Below, one piece after another: positions 1-10,722 of a stretch of 64,000 bases of DNA. The stretch is taken from contig RSEE01000033.1 in the NCBI GenBank assembly GCA_003971905.1, positions 77,001 through 141,000 of the forward strand, given 5' to 3'. The translations under genes were made by a program, and so were the position numbers. The stretch's first letter is position 1, and each line of letters starts with the position of its first letter. Source of the stretch: Moniliella sp. 'wahieum'. Lineage: Eukaryota; Basidiomycota; Moniliellomycetes; Moniliellales; Moniliellaceae. The notes under the pieces were generated by a model that had not been told where the DNA came from, did no database searches, and was given only the letters and a program-made list of their open reading frames with translations.

Positions 1-2159
1 CGGTTGCATTTGGGGCTTCGTCGGCCGATTGTGTGTCAAAGGAAGGTGTAGAGATGAAGGCTGCGCTGGGATGCACTGGGTCAGGCAACACAACGGAGGC
101 GCAAATAAGCCGGCTTCGGAGCAGTAGACTGTGGTGGCGCGAGCGATTCTTTCTCCTGATGGTAGGGCGGCAACTATGTTCCCCCGGGAATGTGCAATGG
201 GTGCCGCGGCACTGATGGATGTGCGTGTGTCCAGTGCTGTTGCAGACAGAGGAAGGGGCATTGTTGAAGTTGGCGAACATGTAGGGGGGTTAGGGGGGAG
301 GGCGGTTGGGCTGGCGCTGGGGGCGTCAAAGTGGTAAGAAGAGGTGGGTTGAGGGCTGAAGGTGGGGATGACTGGAGATCAAGTCCAGCGACGGAAGCAG
401 CATTGGGATGATGTCGATGATGGTCCACACGAACCCTCGGTTGCCGGCTGTGTGCGCCGCAGTTTGTCACCATTTTGCGGGGATACACCTGCCGCCTCGC
501 TACTATACATCGCCTCCCTCTAGCAATAGTAGAGCTGAGTAGACCCCCGTGTCCGCAGAGCAAGATCCGTGTTCGCGATAATACTCATCTCTACCATATA
601 GTGCACCCGCTATTACTACTACTATACAAGCACAGGAGCGACACACTTAGCTTGCATTGACAGGATCGGTCGTGTTTGCGTGCGCTGGTTGGATGGTGAC
701 CATGGGACGTGGGGTGGCGGCCAGAGTGGACAGAATGGGGGCGAAGACCGCGCGACGGTGTGGGGAATGGGACGGAACGCTGGGGTAAGTTTCCCAGGCG
801 CAGAGGGAAGCGGCCGAACTACACCAGTTATTTCAACGTTGTATCCTGCTGGGTGGTGATGTGTGATGTGTGATGTGTGATGTGTGATGCATGTATGCGC
901 CACCCAGCCAGCATGCCAGCACTGGAGGAGTGTGTGTGCACAGACAGGCGCCACGCCCTTTTGTCCTGGCCGGACGGGCAGAGCCAGCGATTGGCGATGC
1001 ATGATGCAGGGGGGTTGGTTGTACGTATGCGCGCGTCCGCTGAAAGCGTCAAGCGTTCAAGACGTACGTTCAAGAGCTTACATGCTACACCGCCTCAGTT
1101 TCAAGTGGAAGCGCCATCGTGCATCGCGCTAGAAAAAGCGCTTTAAAGTACGTGGGGTTGGGCTCCACCTCGTGTGCTCTGCACATGCATGATGCAATGC
1201 ATGATGCACACTGCGTGATATGTGACGGCGCCTGTCCCAACCCATGCCAGCCGCACTAGGCCAGTCTGTGCCCGACCACCCGCACACCGCCGGCGCACGG
1301 CCACACCGTCAGTCACCAGTCACGTGAGCGCGCCCCCAATCTAGGTTCGAGCAATCGCAGCACACGCCGCCGGGCACGGGGCCAGTCTCAGCAGCGCTGT
1401 GGCCCCCCCAACATCCCATCCGCTCGCCTGCATCCAACCACGCCCCGCCGCCCCCGTCGCCCGTTGGCCCGCCGTCGTGGGCAGCAGCCAGTGCGTTGCC
1501 ACTCCGCTGTGCTTCCCAGCGCCCCTCGCCCCGTCCGGCTGCCGCTTGGCGGAGACGCATCGCAGCGTGTCGTAGCCAGCACTGCGTACGATGCCCTTTC
1601 CCTCCGCCCGCCCCGACCCCCCGCCCACGTCCTGGCCTGCTCGCAGCGCTGCCCGCGCCGCTGCCGCGCTTGGCTTTGGGCCGCATGCCCATGCCCATGC
1701 CCCTGTCCCTGCCCCCGCCAAGCAAAAGGCATGTGGCACGGCAAGGCCACGAGCAAGGGCAAGGGCAAGAGCAGAGCAAGCCCAAGACCAAGACCCCCGG
1801 CAAGCCCCCCACGCCTCCGCTTCCGCTTCCACGCTCGCGCCGCCTTCTTCCCATTCGAGCCGTCCCTTCGTTGGGAGTGCGCTTTCTACAGATACGTTGC
1901 CTCGCACAGAGGACAAAAGCCGCCCCCCCACCCATCCCCCCCCCTCACGACCCCCACCCGCTGCCGTCACCTTTGCCCGATTCCACAGATAACAACACCC
2001 TGTCACCCGCACCAGGCCTGAACCTGGCCGCTGCCCGGCCTCGCCTGCTGATGCCGCTCCCATTTCCAAGCCCTCAGTGTCCGCTGCGCCCTCTTCTTCT
2101 GTATCTCCTCCGCCCGCGCGTGCATCCTCTCCTCCGCCTGCTCTAACCGTTTGCGCTGT
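1..2159. other. Gene-less stretch, CT/CA-rich toward the kinase
   Basis: No reading frame here resembles a known family. Positions 857-891 hold five in-phase heptamers (TGATGTG four times, then TGATGCA). Related TGATGCA words occur near 996-1008 and 1184-1211. From about 1,380 on, the sequence is rich in C and G, so long open frames exist on both strands. On the plus strand they give Pro/Ser/Ala-rich peptides and on the minus strand Arg/Gly/Glu-rich ones; this composition alone explains their length. Part of the stretch may be leader or extreme N-terminal coding sequence of the kinase gene that follows. Confidence 0.5.
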
Positions 2160-5100
2160 ATGTCCCCCCCGCCGCTCGTGTGGCTGGGGCGCAGGGCCGG
2201 CCGTCTGGTACTGGATCCCCCGTCCGTTCCTTCATTCCCCAGCTCCGACCCCGCCCGCTTCCCGTTGGAATCATTCGCATCCTGGCCCGCATTCCCCCGC
2301 CCCGGCATCTGCATCTGCATCTGCACCCGCTCTCGACCCTGGCCCTCCCGCCTCCTCCGCGCCCTTTTCGGCCAGCTCTCTTTACCTGAAAGCGATTGGC
2401 CAGCCTTTGCTCCCATCCTCGGCTTCCTCTTCCTCCGCCACTCCCAGCCCGCTCCACTCGCCTCGCATCCACCACCGACGGCTGTCGCCCTTCCGCGTAC
2501 ATTAGGATTCTCCCCCCTCCCCGCCGAGGCGCGTACGAGCGGAGCCGAGTTGCGCTCTGTCACCCCGAGCTCGGTCCATTCGCGTGAGGATCCGTCGCAT
2601 TCACGGCAGGTGTATCGCCCGCCGCATTTGCGGCAGCAGGATTCGGTTGGCGTAGGTATGCTTCCGGCTAGTGTGGCCCATTATGACCGTGGGGTGCGTA
2701 CGAGCTCGCTGCGGGGCACGCCACGGACCACGCCGCGTCTCGCCTCGACCGCCTGGGTGTGCTCCACCTCAACGGGGGAGTCGGAGGCGGGAAACCAAGG
2801 AGGTCAAGCCCCTTGGCGCCAGCCTTCTGTTACCATCCAAGCGCCCGATGACTCTTTCACCACTCCTCCGTCCCGGGCCGCTTCGCCGCCGCCCGGAACG
2901 CACTCCCTCCTCTCGTCTCCCAAGACATTTGATTTGGCCAGGGAGCCCAGTCTGCATGGGCAGCGCCGGTCGAACGTTATGGACGCACCTGCACTGGAAG
3001 ACACGAGCCTGACCGAGTCGCTGGAAGACGCTGCGCCGGAGCCTCCTCGGTCTGGCTGCTCAGTTCGCTTCGGGCATCGTGGACGTCGTTGGGGTCCGAC
3101 TTGAGTATCCACCCCTTTGAGCGGGAGTACATGTTTGATGTGGGGACATGCACGACGTGCCTGCCCCCGGCGCGTTGGGGGCGCGAGAGATCGGTCTGGG
3201 TCGACCGTCGGGTGGGAACCGGGAGAGCATGAGCCTCACGGACAGCTACCCTCGCCTCACGTCGGACCAGTCTTGCATCTGGCATGGGCTTGGAAGGCGT
3301 TGTAGATATTTTCGACCCGGGGGATCGCCTTGCGCCAGGAATGCGGCACGACGGCTACCTCGTTCGCGTCGCCGATACGGCAGCCGGTGTCAAGGAACGA
3401 ATTTTGAAATTGAGGGGCAGCTAGAGGTGGTGCGCAAGTTGGGCGAAGGAAGTTATGCGTGTGTGTACCTGGTGCAAGAGGTGTCGACGGCCGAACCGAG
3501 AGACTCGCTGGCCGAAGCTGAGCGCCTGGCCGAGCAGGAGGAGGACGAACGTCTTGGGCGCCGTGCTCTGGAGCAGAATGGACAACAACTCGGTTCTGCC
3601 GACGCCATGACGATCCAAGCCTCCTCTGCCCTCCCCGCGTCCGTCCCCAGCGGGCCGGACATGTTCTCCGTCGGCAGTGTCGACACTGTCGTCCAGACGC
3701 CTCGTGCATCTGGCCCGAAAGACGTCTTTGGCTCGACCCCCCTTGCGGTACCGATGAGCATACAGTCTCGCTTGGAGAAGGAAGAGGACGCTGATTTTGC
3801 TCCTGGCTGGTCTGGTGCTCACCTCAACGAGGCTACCCTCCGTCCCCAGCAAAGCCCCCTCGCCCTCGCCCTCCAGAAGCAGGACAAGCAGGAGGTGCCC
3901 GATTCGTGTGCTCATCCCGCTCGAGTGCAGCAGGGAGCGTCACGGGTGGCGCCTGCGCCACCTCGCCTGCGCGACGCCTGTGCAAGGCCCGCGGCAGTTT
4001 GCACTCAAGTGCCTGTGTAAGAGGACTTGGGCCCGCGCATGCTGGAAGTGCAGCGGCTTGAGGCATCCATTCACCAGTCCCTCCCCCCGCATGCTAACAT
4101 TGTGACGCTCTACTGCACTATGAGACGCCTGAGTGGCTCTTCCTCGTCCTGGAATACTGTCCTGGGCAGGACATGTTTTACTGGCTCGAGCAGGCGCAGG
4201 ACGACATAGACACTTCCCCCTCCCTCTACAGCGAGCCGTCTCCGGAGGATGCTGCTGCCGTGACGGAGGTTGAGACGGAGGCCGGTTCGACTCCTCCCGA
4301 CCCCTCGTTGCTGGCCACGACCAGTGGCTTCTCCATCCTCTCCTGGCGTCGTCTCTCCGGCTCATCAGTCGCATGTTCCAACAATGTGCCTCGCTGTCCA
4401 ATTCTGTCACGATCGCGGGATTGCCCATCGCGATCTTAAGCCCGAGAACTTTATTGTGGAGGATCGACGGGCGTTGTCGCAGCCGTGCTCCCCTCTTGCC
4501 TCGCCAACGCCTTTGGATGGTGCAGGGTCAACCAGCTTCGTCTCTGACACCTCAACTAGTCTCACAGAGCACGATAAGTCATCGTCAAACTTACCGACTT
4601 TGGCTTGGCCACCAACCAGGAGCGGTGCATTGACTTTGAATGTGGGTCGCGTCCTTACATGTCATATGGTACGTGCTCCCCCATCCCCCCCTTTCCTTTG
4701 CCTCGGCTGTCCTCTGAATCACGATTGGGAAACAGAATGCTGCAACGATGTGGAGCCAACGTACGATCCCAAGCTGGCGGACGTGTGGTCGCTGGGGGTG
4801 ATTTTGCTCAACATGCTATTCCATCGAAATCCGTTCCAGGAGCCGTCGGAGGCCAAGTGTCCGTCCTTTGCTGCGTTTCGTGAGGATGCAGAGGACTTCC
4901 TCATGTCGGCCTTTGATGGACTGACGCCAACGGTGGCCCACTTCCTTGCCTCGCGCGTTCTCAACGATGCGTCGTCCGGCTTGCGAATCAGTGCAGCTGA
5001 GCTGGGTGTGTGGGTGGCGGACCTGCCTGCGTACATGGGCGTTACTTCCCCCACCCATCGCCCGGCGCCCTCAAAGGGCGCGAGCATGGGGTTCACCACA

Positions 5101-6817
5101 CCTCTGGAACCGTCGCGGGATCGGTCGGAAACGCTCTTTTTCTCGCGACCTGTCTCGCGTGCATCGGGCCTGCCCTCTCCTCGTGCGCTCCCCGCCTCCC
5201 GCCCCGTCCACGCTTGGTCCACCAGTCCCCGCTGGCGCAACCGCGTGGCGTGCCATCTTCGTTGGACCACCCCCCCAGGTCAGCTTGACGTTGCACCACA
5301 TGCCATCGATGGTGCTGGAGGAGAGCGCAAGGTGCTCCCCTTCCCCCGAAGACCCAGGTAGTCTCCCCGTCACACCCAGCACGACCCAGTTTACCTCCCT
5401 GGACTTGGCCACCGCAACTCCTACCGTGGGGGCTGACGGTGTCGTACCTACCCGCTCACCCGGTCCTTCGACCAAAGATGCGCCTTGTTCCACGCCTCTC
5501 CCGCGCCCTTCTTCGTCCCTTTCGTCCTGCAAGTCGGGCGCCACCGCGGCGCGCCCAGCCCTAGCCCCTCTGCGTCCGGCGCGCCTGCTGATCCCCGCCA
5601 AGCCCACTGTCGGGACCGTGGACCCGACTCTCGGCGCAGAAGGCACAATGAGTGTGGGTCCCGAGGCGCACCGGGGCCACGCACGCGGAAGGATCCTTGA
5701 CTTTGGTATCCAACTCGGACCGCCGTGACATGGCACCTCATCCGTTTCCTCGCCTTCTCCTACGCCTTTCCGGTCTCTCTGTCTTTGCCTCTGTCTCGGG
5801 CTCGGTCCCAGCTTCCACTTCTACCGTTCCATCTTTAATTGGTTCTACCCCATCCTCGGCCCTAGCTCCAGCTCCAGCTCCAGCCTCAGCCGCTGTCTCT
5901 GCCTTTGCATCTACCTCTGCGTCTACTTCTTCCTTTGCTAGTACTTCCGTTCCAGCTCGTGGAGAACTACTGTGTCCTCACCGCATCAATCATCGTCAGG
6001 TCACGAACAGAGTTTGTTTGACCGTTCCACCGCTTCTCTTCCCCGACGACGGTACAGGCAGACGTTGCACTGGGCGGACCTGACGAGGAAGAATCTGGCA
6101 CCGAACCCAGCAAGTGGTGCAGTCAGAACCGGGGCGCTGCAAGAGTTGGAGCCTGTCGTGGCCGAAGCCACATCCTCTCGCCTCCTTGTCCTCCCCGTTA
6201 CCTTCACTACATCGACTGTCCAACGAGCCAGTCTGCCCGTCGAGCCGATCTGGTTGCAAGACCACGAATGCCGACTTGGGCTCAACGTAGGTTCCCGGTC
6301 CAGCGACCAGGCCAGCATCCACTCCACCTCGTCTGCACCAGCTACCTATGCCCGTCGACCCGCCTCTCTCTCCGCCTTGCCCCTACGCTGGCCGAAACGA
6401 CTGGGCCCCATCGCCAACCGAGGCCGCAGACTGGAGACGTTGGGTTGGCCTCGACGCAGAATGAGGCTGGTAAACCGGATGGGGCCAATGATCACCCGCT
6501 ACGCCGCCTGTGCGTGGGGCGGACACCACCACTGCCCCGCCATGCAAGACACTTTCGTTCCCCCCGCCTACTCCCTTTACCCCGACGACGCACGCTCCTC
6601 CTACCTTCTCTGCATTCGCTGTACCGCCCGCACCTTCTCCGCGGGCCTTACTTCGGACTTGGGCTCGGTCCATCCTAGCGGCACGGGCAACACCACGCCC
6701 CTCGCCCAAGCGGAACCGGCGACAGCCTTGCTCGAGGCCAAGGCCGTGCCCGTGCCCAAACGGAGTGTCTTGTCGGGCAAGTCGATTAGCAATTTTTTTC
6801 CGAGGCAAGTAACGTGA
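2160..6817 (+). CDS. Ser/Thr protein kinase, Ran1/Ksp1-like, with long low-complexity arms
   Basis: Cytosolic/nuclear Ser/Thr kinase by its motifs. The glycine loop GEGSYACVY lies near 3440-3470, the ALKCLCK lysine near 4000, the catalytic loop HRDLKPEN near 4426-4449, and DFGLAT near 4596-4613. The activation segment GSRPYMSYE is cut by a 67-nt intron at 4669-4735 (donor GTACGT), and DVWSLGVILLNMLF follows near 4785. The style DFGLAT plus GSRPYMSYE resembles fungal Ran1/Ksp1-type kinases. Roughly 170 residues rich in Glu, Ser and Pro separate the glycine loop from the catalytic lysine, where most kinases have about 15. N- and C-terminal tails (to the TGA at 6815) are Ser/Thr/Pro-rich. The reading frame changes at least six times, for example near 3060, 3300 and 4124, in step with protein-like sequence; I read these as base errors. 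ATG 2160 is only the first plausible start. Kinase identity is firm, subfamily tentative. Confidence 0.8.
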
Positions 6818-6987
6818 GCTTCAAGTGGCCGACTGTATCATATAGCTTTTTGTCTTCCCCCACCCCGTCCCATTCTCATTGTATCCCTCTTCTCATTCTC
6901 CTTTCCCCCTCCCTCCGTTCCCGCCCTTCTTTTCTCCTTCTCCTCGCTTATATTTCCTCTCTTTCCTCGCTTCCCACTTTTTCCTCT

Positions 6988-7314
6988 CTTTCCCTTCCCT
7001 TCCCTTCCCTTCCCTTCCCTTCCTTCCCTTCCCTTCCCTTCCCTTCCCTTCCCTTCCCTTCCCTTCCCTTCCTTCCCTTCCCTTCCCTTCCCTTCCCTTC
7101 CCTTCCCTTCCCTTCCCTTCCCTTCCCTTCCTTCCCTTCCCTTCCCTTCCCTTCCCTTCCCTTCCCTTCCCTTCCCTTCCTTCCCTTCCCTTCCCTTCCC
7201 TTCCTTCCCTTCCTTCCCTTCCCTTCCCTTCCCTTCCTTCCCTTCCCTTCCCTTCCCTTCCCTTCCCTTCCCTTCCCTTCCCTTCCCTTCCCTTCCCTTC
7301 CCTTCCCTTCCCTT
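6988..7314 (+). repeat. (CCCTT)n homopyrimidine tract
   Basis: This is 327 bp built almost only of the pentamer CCCTT, with about nine 4-base units (CCTT) as the only interruptions. The plus strand is pure pyrimidine. It starts about 170 bp after the kinase stop codon, inside a longer CT-rich stretch beginning near 6,845. Mirror-symmetric polypurine/polypyrimidine DNA of this length can form triplex (H-DNA). Open frames through it (Pro/Ser/Phe/Leu on plus, Gly/Lys/Arg/Glu on minus) are repeat artefacts. Confidence 0.97.
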
Positions 7315-10300
7315 GCGATTTACCCTTACCGCCCATAGTAACTCACTCTCCCCTTCTTTGATCTTCGAATCTCTATACGTGCCCGTGGGGTACTGGCACC
7401 GTGGCTATCCATCACATTCTGACCCATGGTTGCCCACAACATGTGACGGCGGGGACATGCCGCATGTGCCGGAAGAGGGGGGTGCTCCATTTTGGCACCC
7501 GGTAAACCGGACGACCAGACAAGTAGTGTTTGGTCCAACCACAGAACACCCCCCTCAATGTTCGCTCCATTGCCCCAAAGCCGAACCCGCTGAGGAGCCG
7601 CTCATCTCGATGATGCGATGAGCCCACTGTCATGGGGGGAACCGATTGGGCCAGACGAAAAATGCGGTCTAGAGAGAGAGAGAGAGACAGAGGCGCCAGC
7701 ATGGGCAAACTGCGGGGGTCTTCACCAGTCATTCGCTCGGAGGCGTGCGGGCGGGGGAAGAGGGGGGGCGTGGTGATGCATGATGTATCATGCATCATGA
7801 AGGTCTCATATTGAAGGTACGTTTATACATCAGACTAGGCGACTCGGTGACCGCCTTATCCCTCTGTGCCTTTCTATCTCCCCTCCCTTTGCCCCCCTGG
7901 GCGCGTCCCATCGCTCCATGCCCCAGAGGTGGAAGGGAAGTGGGTGGCTCGGGTCGATGACTCGCCGGCCAAAGCGAGCCTCATCGGCCTTACGCAGCAA
8001 CTGAGGAGTGTGCATTGTGTGTATTGTGTGTATTGACCGCCGGGTCAGAGGGCGATTCAATCGCTTCTGGAGGAGCCATGCTGACGTCATTGTATTCAAC
8101 CTGAATATTCAGCTCTGCCGGCCCAACGACTAGCTGAGAGGCGTCGGCCAAAAATATCAGAGTTGCAATCTAATCGCTTTTGGGCCTAATACCGGCCTGA
8201 AGCTTGCAGACCCTTCTCGCTTCACCATCCCATTTTTCCTCGCCCGACGACACGGAGGCTAACACCCGCCCTCTGGGCCTAATCTCCGAACACTCGGTCC
8301 GTGGCGCACACCACAACCTTCCACACCCTTCCCTGGGGTCCACGTTCCACCCTCTTTTATACCCACGCCACATCACAACCCCCCCCTTTTTACTCAATAA
8401 TCCCCTCAGATATGGAGACTTGGCTGGAAAAGCTCGGTTCATACGGCACACAGCAGAGCGTCGATTGAGCTCCTCGCGTGGGCGAGCGATGCATTCTACT
8501 TCCGGGGGGCGCCGCCTCTGATCTCAAATCCGAATGCCCGCACGAGGTCGAACGCTACAAGCGCACGTCTCTCGGTACGAAAAATCCCATCTCCACCGAC
8601 GACGTGAAAAGACCTGTTAATGCCTCAACTCAACGTTCAACGATAATGGCCGATGAGATTGTTCTTCCCAATTCACCGGCGTGGTTAGCAAAAGAACAAC
8701 CTTCAAAACCAAAAAGCAGAACCACTTCATAATAGCAAAGAGATAGACTTGTCTCCGTGATTCTTTCCTCTGCTTTTCTTTTGTCTTCTGGTCCTAGTCT
8801 CACTTACCTTCTGTATTTGAACCTTTGAGCCATCATTTTCGCATTCAGCTTTTCTGCTGTCCCAAAAGACTAGCCAGGAGAGTCTGTGCGGGCCTGAGGA
8901 TTGAAAATACGGGATGAGCGCACCCAGCTTCGTTCGGCCTGGAGAACAGCGTATGATATACGAGAGGTAAGCATCTACGGGCTGAGTGGCTGAGAGCTGA
9001 GAGAAGCTGAGAACAGTTGATATGCGCCTGCAGCTAGGTAGCCCACCTGTGCTAGCATCTTTTCGTCTATACTGACATATTTGCTGAGAAGTACCAACCC
9101 CGGCTCTTAGATCTTAAGCTTCAAGCCAATCCTGCACTAACCTTAACCGGTCGGGCTTAAGACCTGCGGAAGCTAAACGCGCTCAGCGCCTCATGAGTCC
9201 CATGGTGAATGATGCATGAGGCCTGAGGCCATGAAGCTTGTGAGATCTGAGAGATCTGAGATCTGAGAGCATCTTGTGTGTTGGCAAAGAGTGCTACAGG
9301 ACTACGACATGTGGCATGCATGACATGTGAGAGCTTCGCGAGAGTATCGGGTCTCCAGCCCGAACAGCGAGCAGCACACACCAGCGTGCGCGCACGCCCT
9401 GAACGTTAAACGCCTGTTGAACGCGTGAGCGCGTGAGCGCAGGGGCTCCGCGAGCGAGCGAGCAAAAGTCGTTTCGCCGGTGGCCAGCCACAGAACTTCT
9501 CAGCTCTTGGCATGTGACACAGACGACACATGTCACACATCAAAATGCCGTAAACAACGGGGGGATTGGATTCAAATTGAAGATGCCACAGATATCGATG
9601 GTCTGGATGATAGGGAGAACACCGCAACTGTTGTGGATTAATGTTCAACGTACCCAACGTTCAACGTCCAACCAAGATATGTCGCTCCCTCCGTAAGCTG
9701 TAGCCTCTGTAGTGGCCATTGGTGCGCCTCCCTGTTGCTCGGCCAGCATGAAGGGGGACAAGCCACTTATACGCTCCAAGACGAGCACCAAAAGCTTACC
9801 GAGATCAATGATTAATGACGCATGATGCATGATGCATGATGCATGACGCGTGTGGCGGCCGCGCGCTTCGCGCACGGTCAGGCTCTTCAGCTTGGGCGCT
9901 GTTGTGAAGGAGGGCGGCGATGATTAAGCGCGAGCGGGTGGGGCAAGCCGGAATGGAAATCTATGGAAAGAGGGCTGTTCGCAGTTCAACGACGTTCGCC
10001 CCTCCATGGAAGCCTCAGACATGCATCTCCACCCGGCGGCCCCAGCTCCTCTGAGGGCCCAGGCAAGTTGTCCTAGTTCAATGGCTGGCTACCAGAGGGT
10101 CCTGCGAAACAGGCTGAACTGTGGCCTGCGGTGGCCAACAAAACTTCGGCGAAGCAACCCAGTGGGTGGAGCGGCACCACAAGTCAAACTGTGGAAGCAT
10201 AAGCATGCACAGGCATGGGGCTCCATCTCCTTTCGGTGATAGCGATGTTTCAGTCATCCCGCAGTAGCAGAGGACGAGAGTGCTGTCTTTTGTTCGGCAA

Positions 10301-10500
10301 TTTAGCAGCGAGACGAGCGCCAAGCGTCGGCAGCCCTTGGGCCCTGGTGAGTGAGAATATGTTCCCAGTGGAGCTGAGCACTGCTATAGGAGGTGCTGGC
10401 CATGGATAGTAGAGGCGCTACGTTGACTAATACGTTGGCATGGCAGATGATCGATGATATGATTGTAGAGCTACGTGTCCAAGCGTTGTCCCTTCAGTGT
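7315..10500. other. Gene-less 3.2-kb stretch with heptamer islands
   Basis: I find no protein or RNA gene here. It holds an AG microsatellite at 7671-7688 and a TGATGCA/TCATGCA inverted pair near 7776-7799. A dense word island lies at 9202-9270, with TGATGCA, TGAGGCC, TGAAGCT and TGAGATC words. TGAACGC/TGAGCGC words occur at 9415-9437, and a six-unit array at 9809-9850. Reading frames of up to 130 codons have no family resemblance. Confidence 0.6.
9809..9850 (+). repeat. Six in-phase TGA-heptamers
   Basis: Six consecutive 7-bp words share one phase: TGATTAA, TGACGCA, TGATGCA three times, TGACGCG. Five of the six have a palindromic last four bases (TTAA, TGCA, CGCG). Intergenic, about 870 bp upstream of the MFS gene. 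Confidence 0.9.
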
Positions 10501-10510
10501 TATATATAAA
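10501..10510 (+). promoter_or_regulatory. TATA box of the MFS transporter gene
   Basis: TATATATAAA stands 213 bp before the MFS start codon and is followed by a CT-rich leader at about 10,640-10,700, the usual look of a fungal promoter. Position and sequence support it; no start-site data. Confidence 0.6.
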
Positions 10511-10722
10511 GACCAGTCATCCATTGGTGGCTACCACCACTCCAAGCCGCACCATTTTGTCTTCTTGCACCACCTTTTCCAACTTGGCAATCCGCCACCT
10601 TTAATTCTCCCACTAATAGGTCTTCGACCACGCATCCCAACTAGCTTCCCCAACTAGGATAGCTTTTCTCTCTCTTTCCTCTCCCCTTCGCCAGACCCAC
10701 AATCTCCCCACTACGGCCTGCC

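Noticed and set aside
1309-2563. Minus-strand frames of 186-242 codons, one with a coiled-coil look (RLEQAEERMHARAEEIQ)
   Set aside because: The complement of Ser/Pro/Leu-rich plus-strand codons naturally yields Arg/Glu-rich peptides; no domain, start context or intron signals support a gene.
6814-7361. Open frames through the CCCTT tract on both strands
   Set aside because: A pentamer repeat without stops gives a five-residue periodic peptide in every frame; not a gene.
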